DNA of 64,000 nucleotides from contig JALGQZ010000009.1 of NCBI GenBank assembly GCA_023105745.1, positions 17,036,564 to 17,100,563 of the forward strand, in the 5' to 3' direction. Numbering within the stretch: the first letter of the stretch is position 1; each line of letters starts with the position of its first letter. Below the pieces are notes generated by a model that saw only the letters and a list, made by a program, of their open reading frames with translations, did not search any database and was not told where the DNA came from. Both the position numbers and the translations under genes were made by a program. Below, in pieces: positions 57,802-64,000 of the stretch. Source of the stretch: Austropuccinia psidii. Its lineage: Eukaryota; Basidiomycota; Pucciniomycetes; Pucciniales; Sphaerophragmiaceae.

Positions 57802-60639
57802 TCTGTATTACCCCCAATTTGCCAAAATTTTAGGATGCAAGTAGTGAACTTGAAAACATGAATATTTCCAACACTTTTATCATATATCTATGGAATTTGT
57901 TATTATTATTTGATTTGAATGGTGATAATTGTAAGTCATATAGTTTCAATTGAAATTTGAAACTTTGGATTTTTTGAAAGTGATATATATTAAATTATAT
58001 TATCTGTAATATTTGGCTCAAGCTAGTTATTAGAGCTACTTTGACCTTATTTAGATATATTTTATGGGGTATTTTATCAAAGGGCAAATAACTTTCAAAA
58101 AATCCCATTCATATAGAATTTAGACTATCACTAGAATGTATGACATCTTTCATCAGTTCTATTGATATTACTGCAATTAACAGAGCAAATTTATGCTAAA
58201 GTATTATTAGTTAATTTCAACAAGGCTTTTGGTTATTTATCTTCTTATTTAAGGTAATTAATAGTATCTATTAATATACAAGAGGTATGGATAGTTACAT
58301 TTAAATTTGAATACTTATTAGTATTTTGTTTGAATAATTCCACTCAAAAATTTAGATAAATATCAAATTCCTTAAATTTCCTGAAGAATGTCTTTGGGAT
58401 TCAATTGGGAGTTTTGTTTAGATTTTGGTGATTAAAAACTTCCTTTTGAATAGGATTTTTGCACAGATATAAAATTCAAAAATACATAAATTATGTCTTC
58501 ATTCTTAAATGTGGAAAAAAACTAAAAGAAAACTTTGGAAAAAAGAAGACTGTTTTTATGAGGAAGAAATTACAAAAAATAGTCAATATTTATCTTTGAA
58601 AAAACTTACAAGGCTGGAAATTGAATATTTTTTTAGGTTTGCACATATGAAGACTGGCAAAAGGTTGAAAATATGGTCATAGATCTCAGTTCATAAATGG
58701 AAAGGGAGAGTTCAATAGGTTCTTGCAGCTTTTTTAGCTTAATTACACCACTATTACTGATGCCAAAGCTTCAGGTGCTACCTAATTTTATGGAATATCA
58801 TTGGGTATATTTCCCAATCCTTGGGCTTTAGGGAGATGAGGGGCTGGTGTAACCTTTTCTAATGTTTATTGCCATTCCTTACAAGTTTTTGATTGTTGGA
58901 AAGATTATTGTAGCCCTCATAAAGAAGTTAAAAATGATCACCTATTTGATTTGATCTCCAAGAAGTTGAGGAAAGTGGCTGGCCATGAGATCATGACTCT
59001 ACATTGGACAAAAATACTGCAGCTTCTCTGGGTAGATCATTGAGGATGAGTTCTGATTCTGATTATTGGCGAATCTTCTTTTTGTTTCTCCATGATTTTG
59101 GATATAGGAAGTTAATTTAGAATCATACTACACTTGATGGAATCTTCTGAGAAAATATTTGAGTGACGTTTTCTTGGAATTTCTCAAGCCACCAGTTTTC
59201 CTTATTGGGGTGGATTCCATTAATTCAGGTCGGTTTTGCTTCTTTCAAATAGATTTTCCTCCAAGGAGCCATCTACTGAAAATTTCAATCTGGTTGGAAT
59301 GGCTATTCTGTCCCTATTCAATTTGGTATTTCCTTTTACCACTATTCCAATAATACAACTCCCAATAATGAAGAAGAATATCTGTGGTGGATGTATTTCA
59401 GGGTGATGAGGGAGATAGTTTCAAGAAAATGTACATTAGGGGAGTCCCCACTTTTTCAAAAGAGAATTCTCATAAGAGCACCATTATTGAATGCGTGGAT
59501 TGATTGCTGGTGCTGAAGAGCTTCCAACTGAGTATTGACTAAGAGAAAGTATTTTGTCCATTTCTTTCAATGAATATTTTCAATAAAGTACTTTTCATTT
59601 TTGATGAGATTTTGATATTCCGTTTAAGCTGAATCCAAAGAGCCTTTCAGATGGACTATGTATTTTTGTTTAAAAGTTAAAAAGTGGTTCTTGAAGCTTT
59701 CAATATCCTCTTCAGTGAGTGGAGGTGGAAGTAAGAAGGAGGGAGGTTCAATTCCAAACATAGCCCTAACCTAATCCAAAATTTATCTGGCCAGTACTCT
59801 ATTTCCAGATGAGTTCTCCAAGTTTCTAGCATGTCTTGATAGACTTTGTCATAATTGTGAATTTTTATTTTTTTATTTTTTATTTTGATATTAACCAAGC
59901 ATAAAATGGACAGATGCATTTTAAGAGTTTTGATTTTATGGAGGAAGAGATATTGCTTTGGGTTGGTAAGTATTTCTGGAGCTGAAAGGTCAGTTTTTAA
60001 TGGAATAAAGTGAAGGAGGATTAGATTGGTATACTAATATTTCAATGAGAAAAATAAATAAACTAAAATCTTCCTTACCCTCTGAAATTGGTCTTTTTGA
60101 AATTTTTGAAATGTTTACTTTTATAATCAGCTTGATCATTATATAAGATTTGTGAATGGAAATTAGGTGCAAGGAAAAAAATAACTTGTCAGTAAAGCAT
60201 CAAATTGAACAGTTTAATCATATCTCATAAATTATTATTGGGAATAATTTTGCATGTCTCTCTGTAATATTTGAATACTCAGTTTATCTATAAAGAAGCA
60301 GTTGAATATTTAAATGAAATTGGGTTTTGATGATATTTTGATAAAGGTTGTGATAGAAGAATGAATATGGGATAGATTTGAAAGAGGAAAATTGGGAAAT
60401 TGATGGGTTTATTTTTGCAGAATTTTTTCAAGTTATTTGATGAGCTTGAGACTGGTATAATTGGTATGGAATATCACATATACCTCTCCATTTCATGCTG
60501 TCCCAAGAATTCCAGTTGAAGGCTTGCCTTTGCTAATCATGATCTGTATGGTTTTTGATTTATTTTTCTTTTAAGATTAAACCTTAAACTTTACTTTTGT
60601 CACTACTTTCATTTCCTGATTACAAATTAAAGTGAACTA
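57802..60639. other. Older host DNA right of element 2, no gene recognised
   Basis: Only short frames (64-80 codons) with no recognised domain. By position it should continue the sequence that held the CACTA-like relic at 36.6-37.4 kb, and may carry its N-terminal half. I could not identify motifs. Confidence 0.45.
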
Positions 60640-61307
60640 TCTTCCCCCTCTGATAAAATCTCTTGATGTGGGTTGCTGCAAATTTACTTTTTGGTTTAGT
60701 TCCATCTGATTCTTCAGGCTCATAAGGTCCATTATTAACTTGACTTATGGCTCTAAATTGTCCATTTCAATGGTTTTCACGCATTAAACCCACTTTGATT
60801 CAAGTGTTTTATTGCAAACTAATACCAAATCCCCTGGTTGAAGTGGATCTCTAAGTTTGTGTGCTATCCTTTTGTCCAATTATTGAACTTATTTGTTTTC
60901 TGAATCTCTCAGTTTATGTGCTTCTTTTAGTCATGTTTCTTCTTCTTCTGAAATCTGTATAGCTCTTCTTCTATTGATATTTTATTCCATTATATGGCTA
61001 TTTATGTGTTTGTTCTAATGGCAATTGGTAAGAAATCCTGCTTATGAAATTGAATTTTAAATAGTGAGTATGCTTTTGTTTCTTTTTCAGAAATTCTATC
61101 TGCCAAGGTCACAATTGGTAATTATTCTTTCCATTTTGATCCATTTTAACCACACTTATTTACAAGTGCATCCTTTAATTGCTTATGGTCTCTTTCAACC
61201 ATTCATTGTGATTATGGATAGTAAGATATAGTTATTTTGATCCTCAATCCTGCTCTTTTGACTTTTTCTTGTAGTTTTTTTTAAATTCTTCCCCTCCATC
61301 TACTGTT
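60640..61307 (-). pseudogene. Gypsy relic (element 3): integrase C-terminal region
   Basis: Minus-strand fragments read DPLQPGDLVLVCNKTLESKWV, then DGTKPKSKFAATHIKRF, the typical end of non-chromodomain gypsy integrases. A purine-rich run GAGGGGGAAGATAG (60637-60650) follows. 61130-61260 has core fragments. Stops and shifts are numerous. Confidence 0.7.
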
Positions 61308-62385
61308 ACTTCTTTGGGTCCTCCATATCCCCAAATCCATTTTGAATTGAACCATTCTGAGACTTATTTTGCAGTTATCCTGGTTAATGCCACAGCTTCT
61401 GGCCATCCTGAAAAGTCATATTTTGCCACCACTCAATATTTCCATCTTCCTGCCTTAACATGGACTACACCCATAGTTACTCTTTGAAATAGGTTGGATG
61501 TTACAGATATATTTTCTTCTTCTTTTTGTTTCAAATGACCCCTTTTCTGAAACTATTTACATGATTTAACCCATTTCTTGACTATTTTTTCTATTGATTA
61601 CCACCAATATTGTTTCTTTATTCTTCTGTATGTTTCAATTTCCCCTTGATGACTCAATTCTTTGTGTATTTTCCTTATAATATGTTTCTGAGCTTTTACA
61701 TTGAGCAAAAGTATTTGTGGATTCTCTTGATTTCTCCTTTTCAGCTTCCCTCCACCTAGATAGAAATTTATTGATCTTCTTTGAATCCTCTTGAAGTATT
61801 TTTCCACAATACTTTGTGGCTTTTGAAAACTAGTCAAATATTCTGTCACTTCTTTGGGTGCTCCATATCCACAGATCCATTTTGAATTGAACCATTCTGA
61901 GACTTATTTTGCGGTTATCCTGGTTAATGCCACAGCTTTTGGCCATTCTGAAAAGTCATATCTTGCCACCACTCAATATTTCCATCTTCCTGCCTTAACA
62001 TGGATTACACCCATACTTACTCTTTGAAATAGGTTGGATTTTACAGATATATTTTCTTCTTCTTTTTGTTTCAAATGACCCCTTTTCTGAAATTATTTAC
62101 ATTATTTAACCCATTTATTGACTATTTTTTCCATTGATTCCCACCAATATTGTTTCTTTATTATTCTGTCTGTTTCAATTTCCCCTTGATGACTCAATTA
62201 TTTGTGTATTTTCTTTATAATCTGTTTCTGAGCTTTTTCATTGAACAAAAGTATTTGTGGATTCTCTTGATTTATCCTTTTCAGCTTCCCTCCACCTAGA
62301 TAGAAATTTATTGATCTTATTTCAATACTCTTGAAGTATTCTTCCAAAATACTTTTTGCGTTTTGAAAACTAGTCAAATATTTCT
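61308..62385 (-). repeat. 540-bp tandem duplication within an integrase relic
   Basis: 61308-61847 and 61848-62385 are two head-to-tail copies that match over nearly their whole length. Each begins ACTTCTTTGGGT on the plus strand and ends TTTTGAAAACTAGTCAAATA plus a few bases. On the minus strand each copy encodes the integrase zinc-binding segment (IIRKIHKELSHQGEIETYRR in one, less complete in the other) and the start of the core (FSGWPEAVALT-like phrase). Divergence between copies is a few percent, so the duplication postdates most of the decay or has been homogenised. Confidence 0.88.
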
Positions 62386-64000
62386 GCATATGTTTTCCAA
62401 ATACTTCCTTTTTTATTGGAATTTAAATATTGGTTTTTTTCTTTCTTGGTAGTTTTCCAACTTTGCTTGTATTTAATTCTTTTAGGCCAAATCCTCAATT
62501 AGGCTTTATCCATTCTTCCTCTTAATCAAAATAATACATTTCACTTTCATCTTTATTTCCCCCCTTATATATTCTTAATAATCCATCTGGAATAGCAAAT
62601 GTCTTCCCTGGTTTGTGTACCGAATTAAAGAAAAGCTGAATAAATGCTACCCATCTTGTCATTGGTGCTTTTTGGTAAACATGGTGTGTTGATCATTTCT
62701 ATCAAAGCTTTAGCATCTACTTGAAGCTCAAAATGTTCCCCCAGAATATTTTTTGAAGGTTTTTGAGTATTCTTGAAACACCACACAATTTTAATTTAGG
62801 CTGAGAGTATTTAGATTATGGTCAAGAAAAGGTTACTGATTAATATAGTACCGGTCTATCCTTTCCATCCTCATCCTCTTGTATCAGAACTGCACCAGCT
62901 GAAATATAACTTGAATCTATTTCTAATTTTATCTTCCCTTACCATTTTTCATAATTCAATGTCTCAAAAGGAATTTCCTCTCCTACCATCTTCCTGAGTT
63001 TTATAGAATTTTCTTCACATTTTCATCCCATTTCCACAATAAATCCTCCTCTTCAATCTTCTAAATGGTTCTTCAACTTGTTAAAATTCCTTGATGATCA
63101 TTCTGACATATTCACATAGTACTAGAAATTCTCTAACTTCTTTCTTTGTTGTGGGTCTAGGAGATTTTTGTATCTTGTCTATCTTCTGTTTTGAAATATT
63201 TCTTCCTCTCAAAGATACAGCATTCCCTACAATATCAAGTGCTGGAACACAACATGCTAATTTCAACACTAAAATTGTGAGTCCTTCCTCTTTTATCCTG
63301 AAAAGTATCCTTTCTGATGCTAATTCTCATTCCCAAATAAATCTTCTTATGAGTTGATTCTCCTTCAATTTTTAGTGCTAGTAGGTTAATCTGGGTCCTT
63401 TAGTCCATTTATCATCTATAAATATTCCAAGGCACTCTGGTATTTCATTCTGAGGTATTCAAGTAGTCTGTTCTTGATAAACTGCCACAGATTTTGTGGC
63501 TCCTTGAGGTAGTCTGGTAAGATGAAGTCTTCCAAGTGGTTTTTCAAAGGTTTGGAGGGATCTTTTAGTAATATACAGTTCTTGTTTATCACATACTCTG
63601 ACAATATCTCCTAATCCATAACATGTTAATCCTGAAAATGATCCCACAAACTCATCAATATTTGGTGATAATACTGCAACCTTCATTGTAAGTTTATTGA
63701 GCTCTTGAAGATCATGAAGTATTTTAAGTTTTCAATTTGATTTTTCCACACAAAATACTGGGCTGTTATAGCTTGATATTGATTTCCCAGAGAGTCTTTT
63801 ATGTATTCACCAAAACAAATGTTGCATCAATCACTGGCAATTAAATTCATGCCAAACTCACATTGAGCATAAATCACAGTCTCTTCTTAAACTGAATCCT
63901 GTGAAATCCACCAATATTGGTTCTTATGTGCCTTCAACTGAGATTCCTCACCCCCTGAACCTCCCACAACCAGCCCAAAGTTTCTAAAAATAACACAATA
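62386..64000 (-). pseudogene. Gypsy relic (element 3): RT, connection and RNase H, running off the right edge
   Basis: Same family as 8881-11640. From the right edge on the minus strand: RT fingers with AITAQYFVWKNQIEN, then DEFVGSFSGLTCYGLGDIV and PLGRLHLTRLPQGATKSVAVYQ (63459-63686), the connection KIDKIQKSPRPTTKKEVREFL (63081-63269), an RNase H remnant with KLPTLRIK-like fragments, and PGKTFAIPDGLLRIYKGGN (62560-62620) marking the RNase H-integrase junction. Several stops and frame changes are present. The 5' end of the element lies outside the window. Confidence 0.75.

Noticed and set aside
59735..59770. Possible tRNA B box (GGTTCAATTCC)
   Set aside because: The flanks do not pair as a T arm or acceptor stem and no A box is found at the right distance.

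Overview
The window looks like repeat-dominated nuclear DNA of a basidiomycete, most likely a rust fungus (Pucciniales). The retroelement proteins resemble, from memory, gypsy families that are very abundant in Austropuccinia psidii. I could not run a search, so the species is an inference. Supporting signs are strong AT richness, a single host gene with short introns (57-85 nt), a hAT transposase, a fragment resembling basidiomycete CACTA-like (plavaka/Tnp2) transposases, and a Tet-like dioxygenase of a type expanded in rusts and other basidiomycetes.

Layout. 1-1636 is a decanucleotide satellite running off the left edge. 1637-13500 is AT-rich and holds only decayed transposon pieces: a lone chromodomain remnant at 2252-2440 and a wrecked Ty3/gypsy pol at 8881-11640. 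13518-14038 is a hAT transposase relic, followed by an odd GC-rich island with three hairpins (14099-14380). 14698-17766 (minus) is the only convincing host gene: a nine-exon amino acid transporter of the AAAP/AVT3-AVT4 type, with one GC-AG intron. 20299-22489 is a solo LTR with a clean target duplication.

The right half is a stack of nested elements. Gypsy element 1 (26792-36483, plus strand, TSD CTTTA, LTRs about 99% alike) and gypsy element 2 (38396-57796, minus strand, TSD CTTGG, more diverged LTRs) both sit in older DNA that carries a degenerate CACTA-like transposase fragment (36653-37400). Element 2 is interrupted in its reverse transcriptase by a 9352-bp hAT element (42640-51991) with an 8-bp TSD (TTGTCAGA), a perfect 12-bp terminal inverted repeat and TTCGAAT-rich subterminal regions. 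The hAT element carries an apparently intact two-exon transposase on the minus strand. On the plus strand it carries an intact 420-aa Tet/JBP-like 2-oxoglutarate/Fe(II) dioxygenase gene. Between the two genes lie a TAATTA-type AT repeat block and a CpG-dense minisatellite. A Harbinger-type transposase fragment lies near its right end. This hAT element with a dioxygenase passenger is the most interesting object in the window.

From about 60640 to the right edge is another decayed gypsy pol on the minus strand, of the same family as the relic at 8.9-11.6 kb, with a 540-bp tandem duplication across its integrase.
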